Source: Dioscorea cayenensis subsp. rotundata (Eukaryota; Streptophyta; Magnoliopsida; Dioscoreales; Dioscoreaceae). Taken from it: a stretch of 64,000 bases of DNA. Location of the stretch: assembly GCF_009730915.1 (NCBI RefSeq), contig NC_052481.1, forward strand, positions 22,208,233 to 22,272,232. Direction: 5' to 3'. Shown here in pieces: positions 46,689-64,000 of the stretch (within the stretch, counting starts at the first letter, position 1; the number at the start of each line of letters is the position of its first letter). The notes below the pieces were generated by a model. That model saw only the letters and a list, made by a program, of their open reading frames with translations. It was not told where the DNA came from and searched no databases. Both the position numbers and the translations under genes were made by a program.

Positions 46689-48688
46689 TTACGTATTGCT
46701 ATTATTTTTAAAAAATTGGCCTTTATTATGTTGAGTTCAAATCATATCAATGCAAGAGAAAGTGAATTAAGTGGCATTCCTTATTATCTCTAATAAAAAT
46801 AAAAATAAAAATAAAGGTCCATGTTTCCAACAATGCTGTAGATTCTAATTAAAATACATTAGTCCATGCACAAGCAAACACATATATATGTATATATATA
46901 CGTACACAAGAATGTTGCAGGTTCTTAGTGTTTTTTCTATATCCCAAAAGGTAAATTCCAACTTATTTATTATGTCATATCAGATAAAAATTTCAAATCT
47001 AACAAGAAAGAACATACATTGCATGAACGTTGTATATAAAAATTAAGAATCATGAATCAAAAAAGACAAACTATTATGCATCTTTTGTGAGCACTGGCAC
47101 GTTCAGGGACACCTATAATTGTACACATTTGCAGATAAACAGTGACAAACAGTGAAAGTTAAAAGTGGTGGTGGTGGTTCTAGCTAGCTAGAGGCTAGAG
47201 GCTAGAGCTAGCTAGCTAGCTATTTCTATGTAAGTGCAGTAATGCAATAGGGAGGTGTATCATGAGACTCTGAGGCTCTTAACTGCTTAGAAAGAAACTT
47301 TGATTGGAGAATGAATAGGTGAAGAGATAAAATAAGGGTGTGAATAAGAAGACTATGGAACTAATGATGATGATGATGACTTTCATATGAATAATTCCAA
47401 AGTGTGCACGTGCAATGGGTTGTCCATTTTAAATGTTCAATGGTGGTGCTACTTTGTCTTTGTGAATCCACCCACGTGAGGATGCTTTCTTCAATCCATC
47501 CATGTTTAGAATCTTAGATAGAATGCTAACATGGTCATGTAAGGTTTTGGTCCATTTTGCATTTGGCCTAAATGAAGTGTCTATTTATTCGATTAAAAAA
47601 TGGATTCAAATTCTAACTCAGACGAGTGGGAGGTACATATATTGTAGAGTTTAACTCCTTATACAGTTGAAAGGTATATATGTTATAGAGTTTAACTTCT
47701 GTATATGTTAATACCTGACAACTAACTTATTTATATTTGTAAAAAAAAAATACTAATATTTTAACAAGAAAAAAGTTTTAATTAATTACAGTGATTGAGT
47801 ATTTGTACAGGAGAAGTAATGAAGAATTGAATTAGTTTATCCACCTTAAAGAAAAAAAAACAATAAAGAAGTTCACACACTATGTAAACATGTTTTTATA
47901 ATTATATTATTGTGACATTAATAAACTATCTATGTAGCATACAAATATGATTTCGAAATCCAGCAATTAGTGTTTGATGTATGTATTGACCAAATAGTTA
48001 AAAATAATAAATTATCTATTTAGCATATAAACATGACTTCGGATACAACAATTAGTATCTGATGTTTATATATATATATATATATATATAACAGACTTCA
48101 TATTGTGATTTTCTATGACAGCAAGGCATGCATTCAGTAGTGCAATTGTCTGAGTAAGGTAGAGAAAAGGTGTATATATGTAACATTGGGCTGGGCCTTC
48201 AGGGGCCTAATTCTTTCATATTATTTTAATTATTTTAGTTAGTATTACTTGAAGTAAATTTAAATATTTAAAAATAAAGTAATCTAATAATTAAAATTTT
48301 AAAAATACTCTTGTTACACCCACCACTCACGTGCGCCCATAAAGTGAGGGTGTGTTGGAAGAAATAACTTACCCGCGCATAATCTTTGGCATGCACATTT
48401 AAGACAATAACTCATGCATGATAAAGATACTGATATGTGTTTATCGCCTTTATAAAATAAATAAATAATAAGTTCATATACACCCCTAAATGAATAATAT
48501 TCTTTCCCACACACAAGCGCTAAGGTTTTTACTTGTGTAATATATATATATATATATATATTTTAGAATTAACTTCTAGTGATATAGGTATTATAAATTA
48601 ATAAATAAATATGATTTTATTCTTGTATGTCAGCAATGCTGTTGTAGAATAAATAGTAAAGGCTCATGAAAGTCCAAGTAGCTTGTTT
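46689..48688. other. AT-rich intergenic DNA
   Basis: No gene is supported. A GCTAGA/GCTAGCTA simple repeat lies at about 47181-47222, and (TA)n at about 48068-48088 and 48539-48560. The 66-codon minus-strand frame at 48314-48514 has no recognisable feature. Confidence 0.65.
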
Positions 48689-48870
48689 GTAAATGTCTAA
48701 ATGCTCAACAAGAAAAATATAAGTTCATTGAAAGAAAAACATGAATTAAAAGAATATTTAATATGAACTAAGAAGGTTTGAGACCAGCTAATCTAATCAT
48801 AAAGCTCATCTTCATCAGCTTGTTTTTTGAGTAAATCTTCATTAGCTTGCAGCGGCAGAGATTGCAAATG
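48689..48870 (-). pseudogene. Duplicated fragment of the CDC48 3' end
   Basis: This stretch parallels 49975-50145, the last codons and 3' UTR of CDC48. Shared text includes TAAATGTCTAAATGCT, AATTAAAAGA, CTTAAT/TTTAAT, AGCTAAT, TCATCTTCATCAGCT, and GCAGAG or CAGAGGTTGCAAATGG-like segments in the same order and orientation. The coding part is only about the last 20 codons, with indels. The copy ends at a long (TA)n tract. Confidence 0.7.
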
Positions 48871-48871
48871 G

Positions 48872-48875
<4 letters not shown>

Positions 48876-48959
<84 letters not shown>
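48876..48959. repeat. Long (TA)n microsatellite
   Basis: About 84 bases of uninterrupted TA. It directly abuts the duplicated CDC48 fragment. Confidence 0.97.
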
Positions 48960-48962
<3 letters not shown>

Positions 48963-50098
48963 GAAATTAAATTAATTATCAGTCATTACTGAATAACAAT
49001 AAAAAATATATATATAAATGTTTAATATATATATAACCATTGATTAAAATGGGGATGATATGAAACTGAAAATGTACTAAATCACCAAACAACATCCAAT
49101 ATTTTCTGTCCAATAATACTCTGCCACATGATGACAAAGCATAAGTCATAAATTACTCTAAAGATAAATATTTTTTTTTAAATAATTTTAAAATGATTTA
49201 TAGATTAATAATAATACACAATTCGATAATCTGGTAGACCAAGTGAAGCGTGTCATTTGAAAGAAACTTCCTTTTTTTTCACATGAAATATAAATCTCAA
49301 ACTGACTGCCAATTGAGTAAAAAATGCCAATTTTATTTACTCAATGATGGTCTCTTTTTATCTTCCTCAATCCACCCGTATGCGAATCTTGTTTTCTTTG
49401 TTCTTTGAATTGTTTTTTTATTAAAAGAAAAAAGTTTTTTTAAAAAAATAAATAAACTACACCGCTCAGTAAAAAAAATTACACATAAAAAAAACAAAGA
49501 GAATAACAAAGCAATCCATTACCAATGGTGACTAACTGCAACTAGAAAATAATAGAGTACAACAAAGTACATTCTTTGAATCATATGTACCATTTTATAG
49601 TACAATGAATTTAAATGATTAGACAAACAAAAACATGCAAAAACTTTGAAAGGGAGAGGGTGAAAGGAATATTTAAACAAATGAGGTGAATAATAAGTTA
49701 ATAAACCCTCACAACACCAAACCACATCTCATTCCCAATTGCTTTATCAAAAACTATAGAATGGTAAAAACATCAACCAAAACGAAGTTAAATCTTTTTA
49801 GATAAGAAATGCCTGCTTATTTGGAAACCCCTTCAATTTGGTTTGGATATTTTATGAAACATAAAACTCAACGCAAATAAAACATAACCAACAATATTAA
49901 GCATTTTATAAGGTTAAGAGAAATTTGAAATCAGATGAAGAAAACATGACAGTTGCGTTGCAGTGGGTTTAATTTAAATGTCTAAATGCTTTTACTGACA
50001 ACATGGTCTCCAAGAGAAATTATAAATATCCAATGGACAGAAAAAAACACAAATTAAAAGAGTCCTTAATGTTTTTGAAGAGTTTAGTTTTGTTGCAG
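48960..50098. other. Downstream region of CDC48
   Basis: AT-rich with no gene. The part next to 50098 is probably CDC48 3' UTR. A minus-strand frame at 49519-49725 has no known domain. Confidence 0.6.
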
Positions 50099-54363
<4,265 letters not shown>

Positions 54364-54454
54364 CGATGAGAAACTAGATCGAATCGGAGAAAGCTCGAGC
54401 TTGCGGAGAAAACCAGATGAAAGACCTAAATAACTGAGAAAAGGTGGGTGAGTT

Positions 54455-54464
54455 CTATTTATAG
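54455..54464 (-). promoter_or_regulatory. TATA box of CDC48
   Basis: CTATAAATAG on the minus strand lies about 92 bases before the CDC48 ATG, predicting a short 5' UTR of about 60 bases. Further upstream (54500-54760) are two GCCGTTG elements, a CCAAT (about 54731) and a G-box-like ACACGTGG (about 54748-54755). These are plausible but unproven promoter elements. Confidence 0.6.
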
Positions 54465-56318
54465 GAAACGCCCACCCGAATCCAATATCCTTGCGCTCTA
54501 AGAAAGATTAGATAGATCACAGCCGTTGGATTATATCCGTATCTTAATGTTTATCTCCTGGCGATCGATCCGTTCATTTTTTAGGTAAATCATGACCGTT
54601 TGTTAGCTTGATTACTCCGCCAGATCATCCTGTGTGAATCTAAGCCGTTGATTTGATAGAGTAATGTGTGACTTGGATGTATTTGACCATTGGATCACCG
54701 CGTCATATTCGGTTGATACGTGTCTTTGTCCAATAAGAATGTGACACGTGGTCTAGTCAAATACATTGAGTCCTAGTTGAAGTAGATTTGGAGTTAACCC
54801 AAATCCTATTTTTTATTTGATATAAACATTATAAACTATTAATTGATAAATATTCTATTTTAAGTTTGAAGTGGATCAAAAATAATAATAGATATATAAA
54901 TGACATTTAAATAAAATTTATCATGTAATTATATTTAAAAATAATTATTTTTTTGAGTTATTAATAAGCTTTTAATCCCAAGCCTCGGGTTTGATAATTC
55001 AGTGAAAATTAAAGAGGAAAAATAAATTTTAAATTTTTTTTATTATTTTTGTGATTAGTAGGATAACATAGGTCAATAGAATAAAATTATCAAATTATGT
55101 GACTAATGAACATTAGTTTTAAGGAAAGTGAATTAAATGATAATTATGAACCTTGAATTTTTGTTTTCATCAAATTATGTTTAATCCCTTTTCAATCAAC
55201 AAGAAAAATATAAAATATTATTTTATGGTGAAATTATTTTAACATAAGCTAAAAATTAACCTTGGATCAATCTGACCTTTTATTATAATTAACAGTGGTA
55301 TTTAATTGCAAGGGAGAAGATTGAGTTTTTTAGTCATGTCAGCTAATCAAATTTAGGAAATTAACATCTTGAGTATTTGGATCTTATGAAATTAAAGGGT
55401 TTCAATTTATCCCCTTAATTCCAATGGAGTAAAAAATTTGTTTAAAAGAAGATGTTTTAATCTTGGTAAGGGGATTATTAACATGTTAATCCAACACTTT
55501 AATTGCTTTTATTTTCACACGGTAGATATATAATATTATTTTTAAAAATGCAAATTAATTGAAATAACAATTATTATTGTTTTTTTTAAATTTGTATTAC
55601 ATGTGACTTCATCAAAATTCATTGGAATTATATTTAAATGGAGCATTATCATCATCTTAAAAAAAAAGAATACTTAAACAAATGAGGAAAGAATATACTT
55701 GTCTAATCAGATTAGATATTCTACTTCTCAGAGATGAAATCAATTCATGTTAAATTTCTATATTTAATTTTTATGTGGAAAATTCTCAAAACTGTTTAAT
55801 TTTTCAACAAAGTTCAGCTCATAAATGATGGTTTTGAACATGTATATATATATTGCTAATGTTACCCTTTTAAAAATCGCTATCATTGTGTTTTCGGTCA
55901 AACTATTTTCCAGTTAAACAAAAAAAAATCAATTCCCCATAACTGAATTTTTGTTTTTTTAAAAAAAAAGGAAAAAAAAAACTCGGATGCCCTTGATACT
56001 ATTACAAGGTGAAGTATTTGTTAGTATTTGGACCACAAAAAAGAAATAAACAACCCTGAAATTAAATAATTGATTTTTTTAAATAAAGATAAAAATAAAA
56101 ATTAAATGGTTATTGATGTGAGAGTAGATTTGCAACCCAATCTCTATATTGCTCGATAAGAGTGTATAATGAACAATTCATTTTTGATTATATGTATACC
56201 CTTGAGTCCTTGACTGTATATGAGTTTATCGTCTGTCGTAAAAAAAAATGTCCTTTTATCTTAGTTGAACATAAAATTATGTTCTTGATGCCGTAAATCC
56301 CGATATAACCCATTGGTT

Positions 56319-56358
<40 letters not shown>

Positions 56359-58896
56359 TATTGATTTTTCTAAATAATAACAATAATAATAATATAATAT
56401 TCATGAACTTATTCATTTAAAAAATATTTAAAAATTAATGAGTTGACAATTGACTCTAGTGAGACTGCTTAGCACTTTAGTTTGAAACTTTATGTATGTG
56501 ATAATTACCTCCTAAGGATGTATTTAGTTTAAGGAATAGAAATAAAGGAAATGAAATTGAGGAAAATAGAAATGGGGATGGAAAAAAATAAGCGAGCGAA
56601 ATATGAGTAAATTATCTTTATAACTTTTTTGTAAATAAATAATATATATAATAGATTATGTTTATTTATGGGAAAAAATGAGTGAGCGAAATATGAGTAA
56701 ATTATCTTAATTATTGAGATATTTATATTATTTAATTAAATATTTAAGTAAAATAATTTATTTAAATTATGCTCTTTAATTTATTTCAATTTGATCTTTC
56801 GAAGTTATTATCTTTTTAATTAATTTATATTTAAATATCGAAATATATCAATTTATGTAAAGAGTAAAGACTATACACTTCAATTATTATAACTAAATAT
56901 TTTAATTTAATTATCCTCTTTAATTTATTCCAATGGTAAATTTGATTATTGTTATCCTTTTCATTTTTAGTAAATAATTCATTTTAAGTATCTTTTTAAG
57001 TTATTCACTTATTTTGGACATGGTGAATGGATATCATAGCATTTTCTTAGGTATAGTAATATCATATATATTATGAAAATTAATTGATTAAAAAAAAAAA
57101 GTAAACAAGTCAATAAAAAAATATTACTGTAAACTGAATCAAAAAGGCATTAGAGTTTAAATTTAGTGTCTGAAACATTATAAGCATCAAAGCTGACAAG
57201 GTAAGATATAAACACATAACTAAACAACAATATTTCACTTTGAATATTAAAAGAAGAGTAATATTAAGAGCATGGCTAAACGGGAGTTAATCTTACATAA
57301 ATACAACAACTTGTGAGAAGAATAAATGAAGATAAAATTGTAATTGCATCATTAAATAATAAGATTCTTGAATTTTTAAAAAGAATGAGATGCAGGCTTA
57401 AAGAAGGAATTCTATTCTTTCGTGAAAATACTACAGACTCATTTACTTCAATCCAAACAAGTGTTAACAATCATCAGTAAAAGGATTGATATGCTAACAG
57501 TTGTTATTCCCCCAATCCAAACACATGATTAGTTTATTAATACAAAATGATTTTCGTAGGAAATATGTTGAAATATTAACTTCACATTGTGCATATTATG
57601 GTAATTGAAATGCATGTATTTCGCATAAAAAAATTCTGTGTATATATATATTGGAAAGATACAATACTTGGTCAATTTGATTTAAAGCATGGATATCAAT
57701 ATTATTATTATTTTTTTATAATAAAAAAATTATGAGGATGTGTTCATTGACATCAAGTCACTTTTTCTACGAGGTATATTGAGGTATTGAATCTTCGTGC
57801 ATTTTCTGACAAATGATTTGTCTGTATTTTATATAAAAAAAACTGTGCATATATATTTTTGGAAAATTACTATATTTTACTAGTTTGATTTAAACCATGG
57901 ATATAAATATTATCCTTTTTTATATATAATAAAAAATTTATGAGGCTGTGTTCATTGTTAATTGATAGAATTTTTGGTAAAAACTATTTTTTTAATTTAA
58001 TATGAATCTCATAATGTGATAAATATAAATTTATGAATAAAGTGATTATACAAAAATAATACGATCAAATGTAAACCTTGCCAATCGGTGTTTTATTTGT
58101 GAATAAAATTGGTAGTTTGGCATGAATGAAGTTAGGACTAAAATGCTAAACATATTTTTCATCTTTTTTATTATATATATATATATAGCTCATTGTTTTC
58201 AATGATAAAACAAGTTCAATGATTGATACACTTCAATAATTTTGCTTCTCTGTTTTTTAAAAATCATATATTTAATTAATTATTTACTCATTTTAAAACG
58301 AAGGCATATCAATTTTTTTAACAACATTGTAAATTAAAACGAATTTATGATATTGGAGGAAATTGAGATGTGGATGCGTGACAAGAAGCTTAATTCCTAA
58401 ATTCACTTATTTGTGCCATTTTGTTTTAATGTGCCTCCCACACAATCAAATCCAAAATCATTAACAAGCACCCAAGAAACAAAGCTACATAGTATTTGGT
58501 AAAAAAAGTATATGCAGAAAATTCTGAATTTTTTTTTAAAAAAAAACAAATAAATAGTAAATACATTATATTTAAATTTAAATAATGCACAAAGTTTTAC
58601 AAATATCTTTAGAAAAAAAATATTTTATTTTCAATTTATGTTGACGTAAACTTAATAATAATCATGGATAAATTTGATCTTTTTCTTGTAATTATTGGTG
58701 ATACTTTTATATATTCAGATGATTAATATATATATATATATATATATATTATTTTAAACTGCAAATTAATTAAATGAATAACTATTATTAAAAAGTTTAA
58801 TTTGTATTACAATCCAAGTTCTTCTTAGATTTCTATATTTTATTTTTATGTTGAAATTTCTCAAACAGTTAAAATTTTTCAACAAAGTGAGGCTCT
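54465..58896. other. CDC48 promoter region and long AT-rich intergenic DNA
   Basis: Only the first 300 bases look promoter-like. The rest is very AT-rich, with (TA)n at about 56320-56355 and 58180-58190, and no gene or recognised transposon. A diverged direct repeat is seen at about 56570-56610 and 56665-56705 (GAGTGAGCGAAATATGAGTA-type text), and another at about 57640-57730 and 57840-57930 (TTTGATTTAAANCATGGATAT). Confidence 0.6.
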
Positions 58897-58906
58897 GAAA
58901 TGATAG

Positions 58907-59824
58907 GGGTAATAATCTTGAGTGGGTACATTATTATGTCCAAATTTCACTTTGAGCACCAAATTTTGATTTGTTTCTTTTCGGATACCTTATATTTATT
59001 TACTAACACCGGGAGAGCACCAGAGAAAATCTAGTGAGGTTTTGCTTATGTGGCCACCGGAATAACCACACCAACCCCAAAAAACAATCTCATTTTCCTA
59101 CGTGGCGTTAACATGTCATCAACTCGATGATGTGGACAAGGTGATGCCATGTCAACTTTCACGTCACCTGCCACATCAGTCACCCTTAAAAAACTCTACC
59201 GGCCTCATCTCCCATCCCCATCTTTCCCCCTCCCGCTCTTCCATGTCTTCCTCGTTTCCATCGTCACAGTTCGTCGCCGTCCTCTCTCACTCTCAACCAA
59301 CCGTTTCCCACCCATGAGCAAAATGAACAAGATTCTCGGAAGAGATTCTCAGAAGCAACTGGGCACATAGAGTTGAACATAGTAAAAGAAGAAATTGAAA
59401 GATTTCTTCTCCTCCGGGAATCTCTTCCGAGAATCTCTTCTAAGAATCTTGTTCATTTTGCTCGTCGGAGAGAAATGGTTGGTTGAGAGTGGGAGAGAAC
59501 GGCGACAAGCTGTAACGATGGAAATGAGGGAAGGGGAAAGGTGGGGACGGGAGATGGGGGCGGTAGGGTTGGTGACGTGGACGTCGACGTGGCATCACCT
59601 TGTCCACATCATCAAGTTGCTGACATGTCAACGTCACATAGGAAAATGATATTATTTTTTGGGGTTGATGTGGCTATTCCGGTGGCCACATAAGCAAAGG
59701 ATTTTCACTGGTGCCCTCCCGGTGCAAGTAAATAAATATAAAGTATCCGAAAAGAAACAAATCAAAATTTGGTGCTCAAAGTGAAATTTGGGCATAATAA
59801 GGTACCCACTCAAGATTATTACCC
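58907..59824. mobile_element. Foldback MULE-type element with arms of about 400 bp (918 bp)
   Basis: The ends are inverted copies: GGGTAATAATCTTGAGTGGG on the left and its complement on the right. The pairing continues through AAATTTCACTTTGAGCACCAA, TTTCTTTTCGGATA, GTGGCCACCGGAATA and GATGTGGACAAGGTGATGCCA toward the centre. A direct repeat GAAATGATAG flanks it (58897-58906 and 59825-59834), 10 bp, close to the 9-bp TSDs of Mutator-like elements. The central 150 bases hold another inverted motif (GAGATTCTC, CAAGATTCT). All open frames in it are by-products of the arms. It lies about 490 bases from the ABCF1 stop codon. Confidence 0.88.
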
Positions 59825-59834
59825 GAAATGATAG

Positions 59835-60316
59835 TTTTGAACATAGACACTAACGTCCGGCCAAACAAAATAATCAAATCCAGATCAGCAAAAAGGATAA
59901 AAAGCTCAGATATACTTAATTTACAAGGAGGAAAGAACCTTTGGTTAATTTATAAAATAAATATTTTATTATGAGCCACAAATAAACTTTTAACCGTAGT
60001 ATTCAAACAGCATAGCAACAAACAACCAGACTGATAGAACTCTACACTACAAGGTCATCAAAGCACAAAAGCAAAACAAGTAGAAATTTTAAGTTTTCTA
60101 GAGTTATACTAGAGCTCATATGCTACCCTGATCATTATGCAATAAGATCAGGCAAGCAATACAAATAGCCTATACGAATGCCGCAGCAAGCCATAGAATA
60201 ACAATACAGTATAGAAGCAATAGACTTCAACATATTGACTGTTTCATAATAATAACAATGATAAAACCTAGTCGATGATGAGTATTAAGTAAAATTAAGT
60301 CGTTCTTCCCAGGATT
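59835..60316. other. Downstream region of ABCF1
   Basis: No gene is seen. Much of 60000-60316 is likely ABCF1 3' UTR. Confidence 0.5.
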
Positions 60317-63300
60317 TTAATTGGGTAACCCAGCCTTGCTCCTCAGATGTTCCTTGAAGTCCATGATATCACCCTCCCACCGAGTCACTGCTTGATTCTC
60401 GCATACCCAGATCTCTTGGGCAACCTGGTTAATGAGCCTAAAGTCATGGCTTACCAAGACCATTCCGCCATCCCACTCGTTCAATGCTTCAGCAAGCGAA
60501 TCGATGGTCTCGATGTCCAGATGATTAGTGGGCTCATCGAGCAACAGTAGGTGTGGTTGCCTCCATGCCAACCAAGAAAAGATCACCCGGCTACGCTGGC
60601 CATCAGAAAGGTTCTTCATAGGCATCACCTGGGCTTTGCCAGACAACCCGAAACGCCCTATTGCTGCTCTCATCTTCTCCTCCTCGTTACCTGGGTATTC
60701 CTTCATCATGTACTGCAGTGCTGGCATCTCTAAATCAAGCTTCTCTGCCAAATGCTGATGAAACTGAGCTATCCTGAGATGATTGTGGCGCCTGACCATA
60801 CCATCAAGAGGAACAAGATCACCAGTCATTAGCTTCAGTAGGGTGCTCTTCCCAGCACCATTAGGCCCCACCAGTGCAATCCTGGAATCCAGGTCGACTC
60901 CGAAATCAAGACTCTTGTAAATGAGGTTGTCAGGAGTATAGCCAAAGGTGACCTCAACAAACTGCAATACCGGTGGGGGAAGTTTGCCAACATCTGTGAA
61001 ACGGAATACCAAGACCTTGTCTTTGACAACCTTCTCTGTAAGACCTCCTCGTTCCATCTTTGCCAAAGTTTTCTCCTTGCTCTGTGCCTGGCGAGCCAGC
61101 TTCGCAGAACCATGGCCAAAACGGGCAATATACTCCTTCATGGAGGCTATTTGCTCCTGCTCCCACTTGTACTGCTTCATCTGGTTTTCTTCAAGCTCTG
61201 AACGAGTTTGCACATACTGGTCATAGTTGCCAGTGTAAAACTTCAGCTTCTTGTTCTGCATGTGGATGATATTGGTACAAACTCCATTAAGGAAATCTTG
61301 AGAGTGTGACACCACAACCAATATACGATCAAAATTTTTCAGCGTCTCTTCCAACCAGACGCAAGCTTCCAGATCTGTAAAAATTCAACGACTTTTGAGT
61401 TTTATGGACGTAGAAACAAGAAGTTTATAAAAGAAAATCCAAAAATATTTTACATGTTTCAATAGAATACTGTAAAATACTGAAACTTTCCCTTGCCTGT
61501 TAAGGCAAACTCAGTTATGAGGTTGAACCAAAAGATGTAAAACAATTTCATAAACTGAAGTTGGATGACAACCATCTATAGTGGAACATCATAAAAGGCA
61601 TGCTTAACTAAACAAACAAGCTAACCCCATTCTGCCAAATAAAGAAACTTACAAGTAAACAGAATTTTAAATATTGTTTTCTACAAATTCTCACTCAAAA
61701 GTTTGGTATAATCACTAAACTTGAAATAGCCCCAATTCTGCTAATTAGATGATTTGCTTGCAACAAAAACTAATTAACAAATATGGCCATTTGATACTCA
61801 TCACATATAAAACATTATTCATTGAAATAATTCATTTGCCCCATATTATATTTACTTTTTCCCTAGAACCTCCTAAAGGTCATGGACTTGAGCATTTAGT
61901 CTAAGATTTGGCTACACAGGGCGCGGAACAAAAGATGATTGATAGGCCAATCCCCAGGTATTCTCCACACAAGCTATCTCCATCATTCTATACAGCCTTT
62001 CCGTGTCTTGAACCCTCAATTATACTATCACGTGGATGTTTGTTAGGAACATGAATCCTAACGATGCAGCCTGTGATCCAAGAGAAGAAGTTCCAAAGGG
62101 AGCAGCTTCCATTTCAGGGAAGGATTATGTACCATCACACTTTCTGTTTCATCAAAAGCCCTCAGGGCCTTTGAGCCTGGGGTGTTTCAATGGGATTTCT
62201 GCATTGTTACTCTGGCATCTACATCAATTGTCAGGAGGCGCCTTTGTAATCAGAAAACCTTCAGAGACTTGTTTCTATTTGAGAGTATTCTAAAGCAGTA
62301 TTTCTGATGTGACATAGCCAGGTGATAGAGCAAGCTGGCATGCTAATAAAGCATAGATCCTTACTGCTATATATACTAGAGATTATTATCCTAAAATTCA
62401 ATAAAGCTCATGATTATCTCATTGAAAAACATACTCTCTTAAAGCCAGACAACAATCAGCATTTCATAGATTCGATTTCTAAGAAGGAAACAAGGGCAAA
62501 ATTTTTATAATTGAGAAATCTTTACCATAGAAGCATGCACGTTAACTTATGCAATAATATCTTATGATAAAGCTAGAGATATACACAGGTTATATTAAAG
62601 GGATAAAAAATTCTCACCAAGATGATTTGTGGGTTCATCGAGTAGAAGAATAGTAGGGTTCATGAATAGAGCCCTTGCTAATGCAATCCTCATACGCCAT
62701 CCACCAGAGAAATCTCGAGTTTTCTTCACCTGCATTTGCTTGGTAAAGCCAAGTCCATACAAAATTTCAGCAGCACGCTTCTCAGCAGTTGCTGCATCCA
62801 TTGCTTCCAAACGCTCATAAATTCGATCCAATTGCTCTCCGCCACCATCATCCTATGCAATTAAAATAACAACACCCACATGAAAAACACTTGCAACATC
62901 CAAAACAAAAAAAGAAAAGAAAAAGGAACATCCAAAATCCACATGACTCACTTGGGCTGCCAAAGCCTCAGCTTCTTTTTCCAATTTCAGCCTCTCTTCA
63001 TCACAGTTAATAACAGCTTCGAGTGAAGACATGTCTGAAGCTTCAATCTCCCGTGTGAGGTGATAGATGTCCATGTGATCAGGAATTGGGAGCTCTCGAC
63101 AGCCTATGGATGAAAGGAGTGTAGACTTCCCACATCCATTCAATCCAAGAAGGCCATAACGTCTAGAAAAATAAATAAATGAATCAATAACAATTTGCCA
63201 CGTAATTCAAGTGGATAGACAGAATTACAAACATGACGATAAAATACCTCCCATAATTGAGCTCCAGTTCAGAATCAACTATTAAATCATGACCGTGAAA

Positions 63301-63944
63301 CGTCAATGACAAAGACTCTATCTGCACATAAAATTCCAAACAAAACAAAAAATCAAGTTTTGGATAGTATTACAAACATCCAACAATCAAACACAGCTTT
63401 TTCTGATCAATTTAAGTGAAAATAAAACAATTTATAACAAGATTGATAACAGTAAAGCTCAAACACAAGCAAACAAAGAACAAGATTTATATAGATTGGA
63501 TCTAAAATCAACAGCTCATCAGTAGATCTAGATTTATAAGCTATCATAATCTTACAAACAACACATGATGTTCAATATAAAAGACCATAAAAATCAAATA
63601 ATACAGTCAAGATCTACTTTAGATGCATCTTTTCCTTGAGAAATACATCAGGAACAAACCCTACTAACGAATTGCCAGCAAAATAGCAACCTTTTTCAAA
63701 ACCAAAATCCAAGAAAAATAAATAAACAACTCACATGAATATCTCTAGAAAGAGGATGGGAAGCAAGAACACCAGTGCAAGTCCGATCCGATATCCTCAG
63801 CGCTCCCATCCCATTCGTAACTCCGTTCTGCGCATCACCAGCTGTTTTCGACGACGAAGCCACCGCTGCCGCCTTCCCACCTCTCTTCGCCGCAGCAGCA
63901 GCCTTCTTCGCCGCCGTCTTCTTCTTGCTCGCGTCCGACACCAT
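60317..63944 (-). CDS. ABC transporter F family member 1 (ABCF1, GCN20-type), 595 aa
   Basis: A soluble ABC ATPase without membrane domains, related to yeast Gcn20/Arb1 and human ABCF2, acting at ribosomes in translation control or ribosome biogenesis. Exons from the start: 63735-63944, 63248-63321, 62952-63162, 62618-62852 and 60317-61374; total 1788 bases, all phases compatible. ATG 63944 opens MVSDASKKK, the usual start of plant ABCF1; the codon four positions upstream in frame is TTG. The first NBD has GLNGCGKST at 101-109, signature FSGGW and [12 protein letters not shown] charged linker runs through the 300s ([20 protein letters not shown]). The second NBD has [19 protein letters not shown] and [15 protein letters not shown]. 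The lysine- and alanine-rich N-terminus fits ribosome association. Intron 4 is long (1243 bases) and holds no obvious gene. The promoter lies beyond the window. Confidence 0.97.
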
Positions 63945-64000
63945 CTTTCTTGCCAAAAAAAAACCCTAAAACAACATAAAAAATCAACCAAATCCAAAAT

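Noticed and set aside
45684..46793. 369-codon frame across the gap
   Set aside because: It consists almost wholly of undetermined bases.
59102..59649. Several 60-85 codon frames at 59.1-59.6 kb
   Set aside because: They arise from the paired arms of the foldback transposon on opposite strands.
62036..62293. 85-codon plus-strand frame in ABCF1 intron 4
   Set aside because: It lies within an intron on the opposite strand with no recognisable domain.

Overview
This is nuclear DNA from a flowering plant. It has short intron-rich genes, AT-rich intergenic DNA with TA and ATT microsatellites, and many plant transposon types. The encoded families (MATE/DTX transporter, cysteine-rich receptor-like kinase, P-class PPR protein, plant CDC48, ABCF1) are typical of angiosperms. 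I cannot name the species from the sequence alone. No CRISPR array, tRNA, rRNA or organellar gene was seen.

Six host genes look complete, and every proposed exon join keeps the reading frame. From left to right they are: a 517-aa MATE transporter (5501-7521, +, seven exons, first intron GC-AG); an ARID-ELM2-SANT chromatin protein of 438 aa (15567-18618, +); a DUF26 cysteine-rich receptor-like kinase of 689 aa (28038-30833, +); an intronless 736-aa PPR protein (33116-35326, +); the AAA+ ATPase CDC48, 810 aa in nine exons (50099-54363, -); and the ABC protein ABCF1, 595 aa in five exons (60317-63944, -). They are independent housekeeping or signalling genes and do not form a cluster with a common function.

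The DNA between them is mostly transposon-derived. At 1.1-2.0 kb is a hAT-like element with an 8-bp target-site duplication (TSD). At 7.6-8.6 kb and 58.9-59.8 kb are two foldback elements with 9-10 bp TSDs (MULE-type). At 9.2-11.3 kb is a dead segmental copy of the ARID gene, split by a solo LTR with a perfect 5-bp TSD and by a SINE. At 19.7-22.7 kb is a shortened Copia element with both LTRs. At 23.2-26.2 kb is a gag-only LTR element arranged LTR-gag-LTR-gag-LTR inside one TSD. LINE reverse-transcriptase remains follow at 26.2-27.2 kb. From about 37 kb to a 1000-N gap at 45.7 kb lies a large decayed Mutator-like element with a MuDR-type transposase on + and, convergently, a Ulp1-protease-like gene on -. 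Its intron-like blocks are full of TTTAAA-containing motifs.

The observations most worth following are the three-LTR gag-only array, the Ulp1-carrying MULE with its repeated TTTAAA blocks, the ARID duplicate with its nested insertions, a duplicated scrap of the CDC48 3' end, and a small SINE family with clear TSDs.
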